Origin: Peromyscus leucopus
Taxonomy: Eukaryota; Chordata; Mammalia; Rodentia; Cricetidae
Length of the DNA: 64,000 bases
Assembly: GCF_004664715.2 (NCBI RefSeq)
Contig: NC_051083.1
Coordinates: 122,454,971 to 122,518,970, forward strand
Direction: 5' to 3'
The notes beneath the pieces are model-generated. The model did no database searches, had not been told where the DNA came from, and saw nothing but the letters and a program-made list of their open reading frames with translations. Position numbers and translations under genes: made by a program. Positions 29,900 to 43,310 of the stretch are shown here, one piece after another (the stretch's first letter is position 1; each line of letters opens with the position of its first letter).

Positions 29900-32780
29900 C
29901 TGATATCCAGTTCACTGGGTCAGATAGGACTCTGTTCACCCAAGAGTTGAAAAGATGTTGATTCATCAGGGACTTCAGGACTGGGATGGAGTGTTAGTGG
30001 CTTTGGTGAGTTCCATGGTGGAATGTGATTTTTGTGAGGAGAGGCTATGGCAGATCTGAACAATCTATACCAGGATGTGAATCAAATTAATGTGATAAAG
30101 CACCAGGGAGAAGAAATCAAACAACAAACAATGTTGAGTTGGAGTTCTTAGGGGAAAAAATGGTAAAAAGCCAAATGTGCTTGTGAGTTTTTGTAAGACT
30201 TTAAAGCAAATTCACCAAAGGGTTAAGAGAATAGAAGACAGGAAGGTACACAGAGTCCCCAGTGTGCTCTACGGTATGAAGAAAGATGTTCTAGTGTGGG
30301 AACCACTTTAGCTGTTCCTTTGAAAGGGTAGCCAAAGTTGTCTGGGAGTGAGGGCTGTACACAGCAAACAGAGGCCTTATGGTAAACTATGAATTTGTTG
30401 GTCCCTCTACCAATACACAAAATACTCAGGCTTTGGTGGATACTGAAGTTGAGTGCTTTAATTCATGACAACACCCAAAACCACCAGGGGCAATACAAAG
30501 CAGTGGATGGATATGAGGATAAAAAAGTACAAGCTAAAAGGACCAGCCTTATCCTAGGGGTGGGCAATATTTCCCCTAACATAAATTGTGTACATTTCTG
30601 TCCTGCAAAAGAAAAAAAAGTATGCCTGAAAAACAAGCATGCTTAGGGTGGAAAACGTTTACCTAGCTGGGGTTTTCACAGAAACTCAATATGGCTGAGG
30701 GAGAGACAATTGGAGTGGCTTCAGTAACAGTTCAAATCGAGTCTTATCACATCCTAGCTCAAGGAAGTGGGGAGAGGAGCAGGCAGAGGCAGCTTTGCAA
30801 GTGTCTACCAAGTAACAGCTAGGGTCAGGCTAACAAGTGGGCACAACCATTCCCTCACGACACTGGGATAAACCAAACAGCTTGAGCCAGCCCCAAGACA
30901 ATAGTGGGTGGGAAAATACAGCAAGGTACCATGGAGGTACCTCAGGAGAATGTCAGACATCTGATACAAGTGATGTGTTTCTTAGTAATCTCTTAGCTTC
31001 TGGATATCAAGACTAATTTTCACTCATCTGGAATGGCCAACAATGGACCTTAAAATTACTTCCCCAAGGCTATCTTCACACTTGCACTATTTGTCATAGG
31101 ATGGTGAACAAGCACCTTGCTTTGTTATCCTGTCCTATCCTTTGTAATAAGGCTTCATTACATTGATAACATTATGATAACTTGTTTTACAGATTTAGAA
31201 AAACATCTAAAAGACATATTGGTGTATCTAAAAGCATGAGAATTGGATTTCAATTCATACACAGTCCAAGGGCCAGGCACAACTGCAAAATTCCTGGCAG
31301 TATTTTGGTCCAGTAAGAAGGATATGTTGAGAAAATCCTACAACAGCCAGTGCTTGTAAATGGAAAAGAGCTACAGATATGTAAAATAAATGAAAAAAAA
31401 AAAGAAGTACTGATATTCTTGGGGCTCCTGGGATACTGGCAGAGTTTCACATTCCACCTTGTCCAGTTTGCCCTCTATACAAAGATAAAGATGGGTGGCA
31501 TGTAGAATTGGGACAGAAAGGCTCAGGTTTTTGAGCAGGATAAGTAAGATCTTTGTAAAGGCTAAACAGCTGTGTGTCCAATTATCCCAGTGCTCTTTTG
31601 TGTAAAAAGTCAACAGAAGCTCAGAAGATTACAACTGGGGGCTAAGGCAAAAACAACCTGAGCAAATGATTATAATGTGGTTTTGGTCTCAGGTACAGAA
31701 AGGGGCAGAAGTTAGGTACACAGTGCTCTAACAGTAATTGATGGCTGCATATAAACCATTACAGCAGGCAGAATTCATCACCAGTCCTACCTTGGTAGCC
31801 ACAAAAAATATCCTATACAATTAAGGAAGGATTGGATGCCTTCTGGCCAAGTCTCTTTCTAGGGTGGCATAGAATTAAACTCTACAAAGGTGGTACACAT
31901 ATTTACAGGAATATGGTGTAGTGTTTGCAAGCCCTGTTATCAGTGTCATACAGGCTGTCCTGGGGCCAGTGCCCTTCCAAACCAGAGACCCCTCTAATAA
32001 TTGAACCAAAAGATAACCCAGATTAAGTGTAAAAAGGGACACCATCCATCCCTATGTATGCTTGGTATAAAGAGTAGGAGCAAAACCCAGGAAGGAGTAG
32101 CTGTAGTAATATAAATGAACAGACACCATGTGATTAAAAAAAAGAGAAAATGTAGCCAATGGGCCCAGTGAAGAGCAATATAGATAGTAGTAACTCATGA
32201 GACTTTGCCTGAGACAATCTGTACCGACAAGTGGGCAATATTCAGAGACCCCACTTTATGGATGACAATAGAATGAGAATAGGAAAACTGGAAGGTGTTG
32301 GGTCAGCCATGGTAGGAATAACAGATGTGGAGACAAATACATAATAGGAATCATAACCTCTGATAGTTTTCCATGTAGCAGCCCGCACCCCATTGAGTCC
32401 TCCTGGAAATCAGGAAGAAGATGCCTTTACAAAAGTATGGGCCATCTATCCTCAGTCACTACTAGAGGCTGATCACTGGGTTCATGTAAATGACCAAAGC
32501 CATTGACATTCCTGTAAAATATTCTGAAAATCCTACATGCTGTCCAGTCACGTGGGTCTGTTCTAGATTGTGGCCGCGACAGATGGATTCTATGACAGGG
32601 TAGGTACTAAAGTCCTTATAAAGGACAGGCAAATAGAATACATAGGGTCTATCTATACCTGTCAGCGCAGGATGCAAGCATGCCCTCAGTACAAGGTATA
32701 CAGATCAGAAAGACATGAGTTAAACTTGAGTTCTGTTCTGAGGGAAGAGAGAGAAGATGATTTTACCTTGGCCTTGACTT
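29900..32780 (+). mobile_element. Decayed endogenous retrovirus pol region
   Basis: Translated pieces in shifting plus-strand frames follow retroviral order. There is a protease-like active-site phrase around 30430-30450 (LVDT), a reverse-transcriptase catalytic box at 31159-31170 (YIDN in place of YIDD), then QGPGTTAKFL at about 31262-31291. RNase H-like pieces follow (KGAEVRY near 31695-31715, CTDKWA near 32220). Many stops and frameshifts break it, so nothing is translated as a unit. The class is uncertain: ERV-L-like or another ancient lineage. No LTRs were identified at either side. Confidence 0.6.
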
Positions 32781-33060
32781 TTAAGACTCTGGAGTTTAAT
32801 AGTCTCTACACAGAGATATTGTGAAGATGAAATGAATTAGGTAAATACACATTTTTAGTGCTGTGTACTCTTCTGTGTTTAGCTTGATTTTTCCCATTAA
32901 CATTTTATGATTCATCATTTTTGTTTAACATGTTTAAATAATCCCAGATTTGTTGCAAAAATTGTGCAAAGGAGTCTCATATACCTTTCACCTAGATTCC
33001 CCAAAATAAAACAGGCTATATGATCAACCTAACTTCAAATATTAGAAAATTAACATGGAT
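32781..33060. other. Intergenic, nothing recognised
   Basis: AT-rich DNA with no element that I can name. Confidence 0.5.
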
Positions 33061-33062
33061 GT

Positions 33063-33365
33063 GGGGCTGGAGATGTAGCTTAGTAGTAGAATACTTGCCA
33101 ATTAAAGCCCCAAGTTGTAGCTCCAGCACCCCATAAACTAGGCATGGTGGTGCATGCCTGTAATCTCAATACTGGGGAGCTGAATGCAGAAGGACAGGAA
33201 GTTCAAGGTCAAGACCAGCAAGCTAGCTCAGCAGTTAAAGGTGTCTGAGTTCAATTCCAAGAACTCACAGGACAGAACTTAATCCCACAAGTTGTCCTCT
33301 CACTTCCACACATGCATCATGGCTCATGCATATTCACACAATTACATGTAAAAATTAAAAATGTT
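33063..33365 (+). mobile_element. ID + B1 (B4-type) SINE followed by a tRNA-derived SINE
   Basis: gggctggagatgtagcttag (ID head), then ggcatggtggtgcatgcctg (B1). At 33215, agctagctcagcagttaaag ... gagttcaattccaagaactc begins another SINE. Short B1-like 'gggccagcctgggctatatg' at 33368. Confidence 0.75.
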
Positions 33366-33389
33366 CCGGGCCAGCCTGGGCTATATGAG

Positions 33390-34235
33390 ACCATCTATAT
33401 ATTTTATATTAAAAGCATATGTATATACAATATACTAGATATATACATTATAGACTGTGGTCATTTAATTTCTAGTCTAAGATTTGACTAAGATCACATG
33501 CTTCATGGTTGATTCCCTTTATCTGGGACAGTTTCTCAGTCTTGGTCTTTTCATGATCTTGATGATGTTGAAGATTACATGTCCATTACTATACACAAAC
33601 CCTCTCATTTGGGTTTGTCTGATGTTTTCTCATGGTTAATTTTTGGCGGCTTGTTAACTTATGCCATCGGGGGAGGGTATAATGATGATAATATAGTGTC
33701 CTAGTTAGGTATACAAACTCTAGCCACAATAGCTGGATCCAAATTTTGGCTCTCGTGACCTTGGTTTTTGTGACTTAGTTTCCTCATTGGGCTTATGGGA
33801 AATATCAGTATGTATCACCTAAGGCTTTTGGGAATAAGAAACATGTAAAAACGTATACTGTGGCTAGAACACCATTACCTAAAACAAGGAGCTGGACATT
33901 TGGTGGTTTTACTAATAGCACATTCTTGGCAGTTCAGGAAGAAACTAAAGCAGCAGCAGGTGATTTAGCAATGTATATCCTTTCTTCCCTACCCAAAGAA
34001 CAAGGGCCAAAGACTTACTGTCAGCAGGACTTCTGGCCTACCATGAGGTACACTGTTCATTTTAGCCACCAATCTGTTTCCAGTACTTGCTCCTAAGACC
34101 CCTGAGATCAGGCCTCACTTAACCCATAGAGGAACATTTCTTTAGAATCAAGGAAGAGTGAACTAGGCACTAAGCTCTGATTTTTTGCTCATCTAATGAA
34201 CGGGAAAACGCGAATAAAAACATAGCAAACTAATT

Positions 34236-34236
<1 letters not shown>
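33390..34236. other. Intergenic, nothing recognised
   Basis: No gene or classifiable element. A 78-codon plus-strand frame (33860-34096) resembles no family I know. Confidence 0.5.

Positions 34237-34311
<75 letters not shown>
34237..34311. repeat. (CT)n microsatellite
   Basis: About 37 uninterrupted CT units. Confidence 0.97.
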
Positions 34312-34313
<2 letters not shown>

Positions 34314-35215
34314 TATTCCCAGAACTCGGGCCTCTTGGCTTCATTAGTATGCATCCAGCACTTTACCCATAGATGCATTCACTGAATAACCATAGTGATA
34401 ACCTCAGCCCCTAACCTTTGCATGTGTTTCTTGCTGAAGAGGTCAAATCACTCAAGACCTCACAACAGTCACTGTATTGGCAATTGAAGGCAGACAAAGC
34501 AGGGGGACAGAGAGTGACCCATAAGGTTGGATGGGGGAAGGGAAGGAATCCTGAAGAGACTGACTTCAGTAAGTTAGAAAGCATGTATTACACATATGTG
34601 AAACGTTGGTAAATGACAAATGTTCATTAACTAGTGTCAGAGCAATAAGCAAGTCTTTAATATAAAAATAACTGTGCTTCCACCTGAGGAGCAAATTACA
34701 TTTTACAGAACAAGTCTCATTCCCTAACTCATTTGAATTCCATCACACTGGATAAGAGTATTTGAAACTTTAACTCAGATCTTGTTTCTGAATACAGCAC
34801 ATTTCTCACAACAATAAAAAGGAAATATAGACTAAACAGAGTACTAATTGAATTGAAAGGGTACCAAAATGAAGTGGTTGAAGTGCAAAATGCAACACAA
34901 TCAGATTTAGGTGAAGCAAATGGCTTGACAGCTAAGCACGTTTCCAGAAAGGAGTCTTTCTCAAGGCCTGAGTGTAGCCAGAGCAATATAAGGAGGCATG
35001 AAGGGAGATGTGAATATGCACGTCTTTGTACTAATTTCAAGCTATAGTAAAAAACTTCATCTTTGGTCACTTAAGAATCAAAGAGTTTCAATAGGTCAAA
35101 CATGCAGATCACATAGAATGTACATCACAATCCCTCGAGTGTGTGGGCAGCAGTAAAAGACTACCACGAACATTTAATATGCATTTATTGAGCTGGCTGA
35201 GTTTTATATTCTTTT
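34312..35215. other. Intergenic, nothing recognised
   Basis: Open frames of 113 codons (minus, 34729-35070) and 64 codons (plus, 34853-35047) overlap here. Neither resembles a known family. An antisense ID remnant follows at 35220-35292. Confidence 0.45.
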
Positions 35216-35546
35216 TTTTTTCTGGTGCTAGGGATCAAAACCAAGACTTTGTGCATGCTTAATACACACTGTATCATCACTACATCTTAGCTGGGTCTTT
35301 ATTTATACAATTATAAAATATGGTCTTAGTAAAAAAAATTCACAAGTTTCATACTCACCTCAAATTATGTACAGCCATAAAACATCAGTTGAATTCATGG
35401 AGATGTTGTAGCAACCTTTTGTGAACTGTACATGCAAACAGGAAATTAGAAACTTACTTCCTATCACTAAATTGCATCTATAACATTTTGATATCAAAAT
35501 GATACTTAAAAAAAGAGGCCCAAATATCAATTATATCATACCAAAG

Positions 35547-35552
35547 TTTATT
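35547..35552 (-). terminator. Candidate distal poly(A) signal
   Basis: AATAAA on the minus strand in the context gtaatcAATAAActttgg. Confidence 0.4.
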
Positions 35553-38474
35553 GATTACATCAAACGAAAATTTCTGTAATGAAAAAGGCAAGTTGCATTC
35601 ATAAAAGATGGCATTCACGTTCATTTTAGAAAGCAACAAAGTAGATGTAAAAAATTGCTTAAGTGAAAAATGTAATATTGCAGTTCCATTTTACAAGCTG
35701 AAAAATGATTTTATCAACATCTGCATAAAATCTGCACATTTATATACTGCATGTTATTAAAAAATTCCATCACTAAATTATGACTTTTGCAAATTTAGGC
35801 TTACATTTATACTGTTGCTGGTGTATATGTAGTAGATATGGAATGAATATTTCTGTTTAAAAGGCAACATCCTCAAACAATAGACAACAGTTTGGAAAAT
35901 ACAATGGACATTTTGATAGTTCAAAAAAAATCATTCGAATTATGGTAATATGGTCCTACTGTTTTCTTATTGACTTCTTGCCCTCTTCTGATATAAGAGT
36001 GGTTAGATTATAGTGCTAGGAATACTGGATGGCTCATTTCAAGTTACTTCATCTGATAATCCCATGCTAGCTATGTTTTAGATCATTAATAAAAATCTTT
36101 CAAAAAGCAAACCCATGCTCCTCTGATTTGAGCTGCAGTGTACAATGTAATGTGTAACTCAGATATGACTCTAAATACCCCTCACTTGTTTATCTAGATT
36201 TCTCTTCACTGCCACATGTCACACATATTCAGTTTTATTTCTACTATCCTGGATATCCTGATTATATCAACTCCTCAATTATTCTGCATTAACTAAGCCT
36301 CTCTATTTGGCTCTTATAGTTATTCACAGTCCTTATAGTTCTGATGTAAAATAACAATACAGCAGCAACAACGACAACAAAATAACAAAATAGCAAAGCT
36401 TTCCTGGGTTAGATGTTTTAGCTCTTTGGAATAGGCAAAGAATAGAAAGACTGTGCTTTCAGCAGATCACCTCAAATACAGGCTACAAAAGCACACAGCA
36501 CACCTAAGCTGTAAATGACATTTAACAGAATACTCAAAAATAATACTGATAGACAAGAACAAATTAAATTAATTATGGAATGGTTTCTGGTAACTGAAAT
36601 TATGACCTTTTTAGAATTTAAGAAATATTACATCTAAACATCAACATAATATATATGGAAGAATCAAATGTGCCATATGGACTATATAAATATACTGGAA
36701 TAGAATGAACCTAATACTTTCCTAAATCAAGGTACAATATAAACATCAAATAGTACAAGCATGACAGAAAGACAAAAAAAAAAAATGGAAACTGATAGAA
36801 AAATATTTTTTCTAAATATCATTTTAACTTAGCTTTCAAATGTGGTCCCTCTATTGAATAAAGACATTTCACACTTACTTCATGTTTTAAGTGAACTTAT
36901 TAGGGGTTAAAACCTCTTTCCTATCTAGTAGTTTGAGGATTTTACCAAGGTCCACCTCATAGTTTAGAATTAGACTACTTCACTGTCTCAGTTAGCTACA
37001 GGAGACAACATTCATGTCCAAAGAGTCATGGCTCTTACAAGCTGAACTGTTTTGGAATGGATCTCTCCCCTACCAAATTGGTAACTTAAAAAAAGTGCTG
37101 TATATATACACAAACACAACCTCTTTCAAATAAAAACCGTTAGTAGTTTAAAATAAGCTATTCCTCCTCTCTTTGCCACATAAAATTATAAATTGCCGAT
37201 GTTAAGAATGGCACTTATTTTTATATATTTAATCCATCTTACCTCATCACCCAGCAAAATTGACATTGGAAATATCTTATTGCTTAACTGTTTTGAGGGG
37301 CTACTACCCAAGTGACAAAGTGTTTTATTTTCAAGTTTAAATATATAAGTGGTGTGTAGTTCAGAAGAAAACAAACCAAATAACCTTTTACAACCTTGTT
37401 TCTACAATAATACCCAGAATTAACAGTATCGCACAAAGTATTCAAGGTATTTTTTTAGAAAGGATATTAGAGACCAAGACAATTAGCCTATGAATGAACA
37501 GAAGATGAACTATTTTGTCTGATGCAGTAATATCATTTAGTTCTTCTGTATTTTCAAGTATTCCGTTTATATTTTGAAAAAAATAAGATAATCATTCAGC
37601 AGGAACAAGAAATGTGATACAAACAGCCTATGTCTTTTGTCAGGCAAAAAAGTTAACACTGTTTTAGCAAAATCTGTTCATTTCCATTGCATGGCTTCTA
37701 CTTTATACTACTATATTTAAATCCATTCACGAAGTCAATGGGTTAAAAGAGCACCCATTTTATAGTTACTTTATTCTATCTAAATCCAGAATTCTAAGTA
37801 TGCTTACTTTAAACTTTCATATAATTCTTAACTTTGGCCATAATGGCTACTTACAATAACTGTAAATGGTTAGGAGAGTTATTTGGTATTTTAATGGACA
37901 TTTATTCTGAACCCTACACAAGAGAGTGGTTTTTGTTGCATATTGAGTATCCTGAGTTAATATCTTTTGTAGTTGTTCCTTCATGCTTTCTTTCTTTAGC
38001 TGCAACCACAGTCAATATGCTTGTAGGACAACAACATGGGCAGTTCAAGATTCAGATTCTGAAAAGGTTAAAATATAGAGTTACAAAATTTATTTTGGTA
38101 ACAACATATAACCATCTGTTTAACATTTTCAAAAATAAAGCAAGTAGTAAATTTTGTTATGAGAGTAAAGCAACTGTTTTAACAAAAGTGCCAAGTTTTA
38201 TTCACATGCAAGAGGGAAAAAAGTGACACAATAACCGGATTTCTAATTTTTTCTTCATCTGTCAGCTGAATAGTTCAGGCTTGCTCTTTGCTTTTGGATT
38301 GCTCCAGGGCTCTCCTAGTAGGTTTTCCCACTGGGATTGCTTATTAAGCTGGGAGCTGCTGGAACACTGGATCATGATAGTTTTATCTCTAGCATCTAGT
38401 AAAATGCTTGGCATGTAGTAAGATGCTCAGGAATTGAAGGAATGAATTGCTTATTTTTTGATGTGTGAATTATC

Positions 38475-38930
38475 TTTGAGTATGTATGTATGTGAGTGTA
38501 CATGCATGTGTGTGTACGAGCATGTAGAGGGCAGAGGTTAACCTCTGGTGTCATGCTTAGGTACCATTCACCCTTTTTATTATTTTGAGACAGGAATTCA
38601 TTATGTAGCCTTGACTAGCCTTGAGCTCACAGAGATCCACCTACTTTTGCCTCCCAAGTGGTGAGATTAAATGTGTGCAGCCTGACACTCAGCCCTCTCT
38701 CTTTTTTTAAGACAGGGTCTTTCAGTGGGACCTGGGCTTGCCAATGAACTATGTTGACTAGGCAGTAAGCTGCAGGAATTCTCTTGCTTTTTCTTCCAAG
38801 GAATCCTCTTATTTCTGGCTTCCCAGCATTCGGATTACAAGTGCACCAGCATACCTGGCCTTTTCTGTGACTGCTGGGTCTGGAATTCAGGTTCCTATGC
38901 CTGCATACCCACCACTTTACGGCCCCAGCC
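38475..38930 (-). mobile_element. SINE cluster (tRNA-derived SINE, B1, B4-like)
   Basis: gagggcagaggttaacctct (38525), antisense B1 gagacaggaattcattatgt (38588-38690), then a second composite gacagggtctttcagtggga ... gattacaagtgcaccagcat. Confidence 0.7.
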
Positions 38931-39264
38931 TCTGGATTTGTGAATTTTGAGATGTTCAGTTTTGGAAATTTTCTGTGAAAATATTCCTTTACTAAAAAAT
39001 CCACCACCCATAATATCAAAGTTATTTTTTCTTTTTGGTAGATAATTTACTATGATTCAAATGACTCTTCTTTTTCTTATTCATCATCTACTTAAAAGAA
39101 AAACCAGAGAAATATCCCTAGTAAATCTGCAGATTCTTCTCTCTCCTCTAAACATCATTTCATGCTGTGATCAGGATGGGGTATAATAGACAACCTGAAG
39201 TTATGTGTCAAGAAGAAGGGGTATATATTTGATTCTCTATGATAAAATCAAGCTTTAAAGTTTG

Positions 39265-39437
39265 TGTAAATGTATTTATTTAGAGTGTATTGTGTGTGCA
39301 CATGCCATAGTGCATGTGTGGAGGTCAGAGACCAGCCTTCAGGCGTCATTCTCTCCTTCCAACATGTGGGATTGAACTCAGGTGATCAGGCTTGGCAGCA
39401 AGCATCTTTATCTGATGAACCATCTTGATGGTCTAAA
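39265..39437 (-). mobile_element. tRNA-derived rodent SINE
   Basis: gtgtggaggtcagagaccag, caacatgtgggattgaactc, cttggcagcaagcatcttta, antisense. Confidence 0.82.
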
Positions 39438-39784
39438 ACTCAAAAAATTTTGAATTACAGTAATGGAAGAAGGTCTTAAAATGGTACTATTTTGTTCCCA
39501 TTCTGGGACACTTTTCTTATCATAATTGGACTATAAATTCATTAGAATACCCTCAATTTCTATTCATGTTTCCCAGTCTTCAGGTCATAATGACTTTAAC
39601 CAAAATAAGGTTGCCACTCACCCTGAGAATATGTGAAAGAAATCAGGTCGTCCCCTTATCTAGCAAGGAACAAATTCAGTGGCTGAATTGCCAAATATTT
39701 TCCTTGAAGAAGAACTAATGCTATATGAAAATCAATTCCTGGAAGAAATAACTACATTAAAAGTGAAAAACTTTTTAAACTTTT

Positions 39785-39930
39785 TTTTCAAGACAGGGTT
39801 TCTCTGTGTAGTTTTGGTGCCTGTCTTGGATCTCGCTCTGTAGACCAGGCTGGCCTAGAACTCAGAGATCTGCCTGGCTCTGCCTTCCAAGTGCTGGGAT
39901 TAAAGGATATGCCACCTCTGCCCGGCCTTT
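39785..39930 (-). mobile_element. B1 SINE
   Basis: caagacagggtttctctgtg ... ttggtgcctgtcttggatct ... gccacctctgcccggc. Confidence 0.92.
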
Positions 39931-40341
39931 TTAAACTTCTTAAGTTCTAGATATTTTAGTTGAGGCCCTGGAGAGGCCAAAAGCAGTAGCAGTGTCTGCT
40001 ACTCAGCAGAGCCCCCCAACCATAGACCAAGCTAAAGAAAGCAATCCAGGGGGATACAAAATTAAATGCAAATACTATAGCTGAGATGCATCTCATAGCT
40101 TACTTAGGACACAGCAATCTGAAACAAAATGGCCAAAGATTTTGAAGGCTACTAAGAAGTAAACTCAATACTAAGAGGAAAAACATGCAGGTGAGTCATT
40201 GACTGCAGCAAAAGAAGTATGCTTCCAAAATAACACTGCAGACACAGAATGTGGTGAATGATGAGGTGAAAGAACCAACAGATTCAATCTATTAAAATGG
40301 GCTAAGGTAGAATCATAGATTCAAGTACATTGTCCCACAAT

Positions 40342-40347
40342 TTTATT
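40342..40347 (-). terminator. Candidate proximal poly(A) signal
   Basis: AATAAA on the minus strand, 1.1 kb after the ATP11C stop, next to a B1. Confidence 0.25.
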
Positions 40348-40369
40348 CATATGATCACATTTTTTTTTC

Positions 40370-40530
40370 CTTTTCTTTTTGGCTTTCTTGAGACAGGGCT
40401 TCTCTGTGTAGTTTTGGTGCCTCTCCTGGATCTCGCTCTGTAGACCAGGCTGGCCTCGAATTCACAGAGATCTGCCTGGCTCTGCATCCCAAGTGCTGAG
40501 ATTAAAGGCATGCGCCACCACTGCCTGGCA
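40370..40530 (-). mobile_element. B1 SINE
   Basis: cttgagacagggcttctctg ... ggtgcctctcctggatctcg ... gcgccaccactgcctggc. Confidence 0.92.
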
Positions 40531-41464
40531 ATCACAATTTTTTATGTGCGCATAAAAATCAGCCCTGCTATAAACTGTACTGAGTTGCTTGTAGACAAGT
40601 TTATAAGTAAATTACTTGGGAATTACTCCAAATTCCCTTCAATGGATAAAATACCTTTCAGGGCTTCGAGTGTCAGAGTCCTCTGAAGTAGGAAATACAG
40701 ATTGCACATGAAAGAAGTCATTTTGAGTTCTAGGGTCCCTCTCATGGTATATTAATTCCTCTAAAATATTTTTGAGGTAAATAAAACCAATATTATAAAA
40801 TACATTTTTTTAGAAACATGAACTAGGAAACATTTTGTCAATAAGCATGCATCCCCCTGAATAGCTAGGAAAGATTTTACCTGAGAGCTGAAACATTTAG
40901 CTTGAATAAAACTTGACATTAAAAATGTTATAATTAGAAGACTGGATCATTAACATATATTTGGGGATTAGACGTTTACAAGGACATTAAAAGTGTAAAC
41001 CTACAAACACACAGACACAGCACATGAAGGTACAAACACATTTGATTATCTTCACATAGTTCCCAGAAAAACATGCAATGCTAAACTGACTTGGTATTAT
41101 ACAGATGCAATTTTGGAATATTTGTTTCTCCAAATCATCCTTCTAAGTCAAATTATATTATTTCTAAATCAATATTAAGTATTTTCACATGATGGCACTG
41201 CCACAACAATTTGCCCTTCACAAATTAAATATATTGTATTAACATTCAGCTCTGAAAATATCATCATTACGAGTTTCAACAAATTTAAAATATAAATTTC
41301 TCCATATTCCAAGCAATGCATCTTTATATTTTTGCAAAGAATAGTATAAAGTTCACCACACCAACAGCAGAGAAAATTTAAAGAGTGATATTTTCATTTT
41401 TTCTTTATAATGCTGTTAATCTGTTTCTTTAAAGCCAGCCCACTTGTTTAACACTAGGTACCTG

Positions 41465-41614
<150 letters not shown>

Positions 41615-43204
41615 CTACCTGGTGATTAAAAATGTAGGAGAAAAAAGAAATCATTTCCTACAGACTACTTTCCTGGCCCCAAAGTACAAATTATTTTACT
41701 ACACAGAAAATGCATAACATTCAAATGAATACATTTAAAGGACCAAGAAAGTCTCCAATTGAAACTGTTTTTTTTTTTTTTTTTGTGGTAGAAGTAAATG
41801 ATATTAGCAGTATGTAGAAAACTTGGGTTTCTGGGATGGCACTGGTAGGTTATATGGTAAGATGAGTCAATATGGCTTGATTAATGAACCTTACCATCCT
41901 TTTGGTGAACACCTCTGAGAGTTGTGCTGGTGCTGAGTGTGTCAAAAAGGAGAAATTTGTGCAAAATGCTCTTGTCCTGATGAACAGGCTAGGTCTAACA
42001 TCATGGCTTCTATATTGCATACCCCATATTACAAACTTATAGTTTAAGTGTTTGAAAATTACTTCCTCTCCAGTAAGATAATTTAGAAGGTGAATAAATG
42101 ATTAAAAGAAAATGACAAGATATTTTAAGTATCAATAGAAAATATAAAAATGAATCATGAGAAGTAAATTTTTATGAAGAATCAGAAATGGTGTCAGGCA
42201 ATGAGAATGCAAGCAAGTTGGTACATTAAGAAAGGAAATCACCTTATTCACTCCAAGAGAAACTGTGATTGCTGGAAGTTTGAGAAAGCATGAAGATAGT
42301 AGATGTTCCTGAGGAAGGGAGGCGTTTCATTACCTTGTTCACAATTGCACAAAAGGTGGAAAATTGCAGTAGAAAAGAGAGAAATGCAGAAAGCATATAA
42401 AAGAAAAAAGAAAGAAAGAAAAGAAAAAGTAAATATTCTCTCAGATGTAAAACATTTAAAAAGAAACCTTAAGAACTGGAAGTAGAAATGACATGTTAGT
42501 TTTGAAAACGTTACTTACTAAAGTAAAAGTAGAGTTAGTTAGAAATAATCTATTTTATGTGCCAGCTGCTGTTTTCCTGTATATCAACTTAAATAATTTT
42601 GTTAATGGGGATATACTATTTTAAATCAAATAATTCTAATATGCCTCTTACTAAAAAAGGTTAATCTCTAATCAATAATTCACTACCTTATGTTTGTTCA
42701 AAATCCATTGGTCAGAGAGCTATGTTCATGTTCCATCACAAATCACTAATGTACCTGCAGTAACTATCTTTCCTATTCAATTGTACAGACACATTATGAA
42801 AGAATTGACTGCTCCTTAGGCAGGTACAGGTAAAAGAAAAAAACAACTAACCAAAATCAATATAATGAGAAAACATTTGGTGGTGCAACCATCCTACCAT
42901 TTGCCTCTGAATTAGTGGTTAATTTCCTTTTTTCTAGCATAGTTTGATCAGTTTCACTATTTTTCTTACATAAGAGACTTCTTTACAAAAGTAGGCTAAA
43001 TTTTTCTGAAGTAAAGTACACATTTTTCAAACTCAAAAAATTAGAAATTGTAAAAATTTAATTAGAAAATCTAAGTGATTCTTTTTCCTTATCTGAAATC
43101 ATAACATAATTTGCAGAGTTAGCTCTGGCATTGCCCATGCAAGACAGAAGGTGGGAGGTCAACTATGGATGGGGATGAACTCAACAACTCCGCTAGTCAA
43201 TATA

Positions 43205-43310
43205 AGCCAGGTTAGCCAGGTGTGGTGGTACACACTGCAGTCCAAGCACTCAGGAGGCTGAGGCAGGCGGATCACTATGAATTTGACTCTGTTCCCAAAA
43301 CCAAAAACAA
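43205..43310 (+). mobile_element. B1 SINE
   Basis: agccaggtgtggtggtacac ... ggctgaggcaggcggatcac, 3' part shortened. Confidence 0.82.

Larger units (their letters stand above)
35530..41464 (-). other. ATP11C: Probable ATP11C 3' untranslated region (extent uncertain)
   Basis: Non-coding sequence following the ATP11C stop on the minus strand. Candidate poly(A) signals (AATAAA on the minus strand) include 40342-40347, which would give a 1.1-kb UTR, and 35547-35552, which would give a 5.9-kb UTR. I lean to the distal one. The 35.3-38.3 kb block is AT-rich and free of SINEs, unlike flanking intergenic DNA, and the distal signal sits at its edge. SINEs at 38.5-39.4, 39.8 and 40.4 kb would then lie inside the UTR. 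The alternative is a short UTR with ordinary downstream DNA. Confidence 0.35.

Noticed and set aside
1..35000. MCF2 upstream exons
   Set aside because: Expected nearby from human gene order, but no coding sequence of that protein was recognised in the left 35 kb.
34729..35070. 113-codon minus-strand frame downstream of ATP11C
   Set aside because: No family resemblance and no transcript signals visible.
37834..38226. 130-codon plus-strand frame as a gene antisense to ATP11C
   Set aside because: AT-rich, no known domain, no start or splice context; probably chance in a low-stop region.
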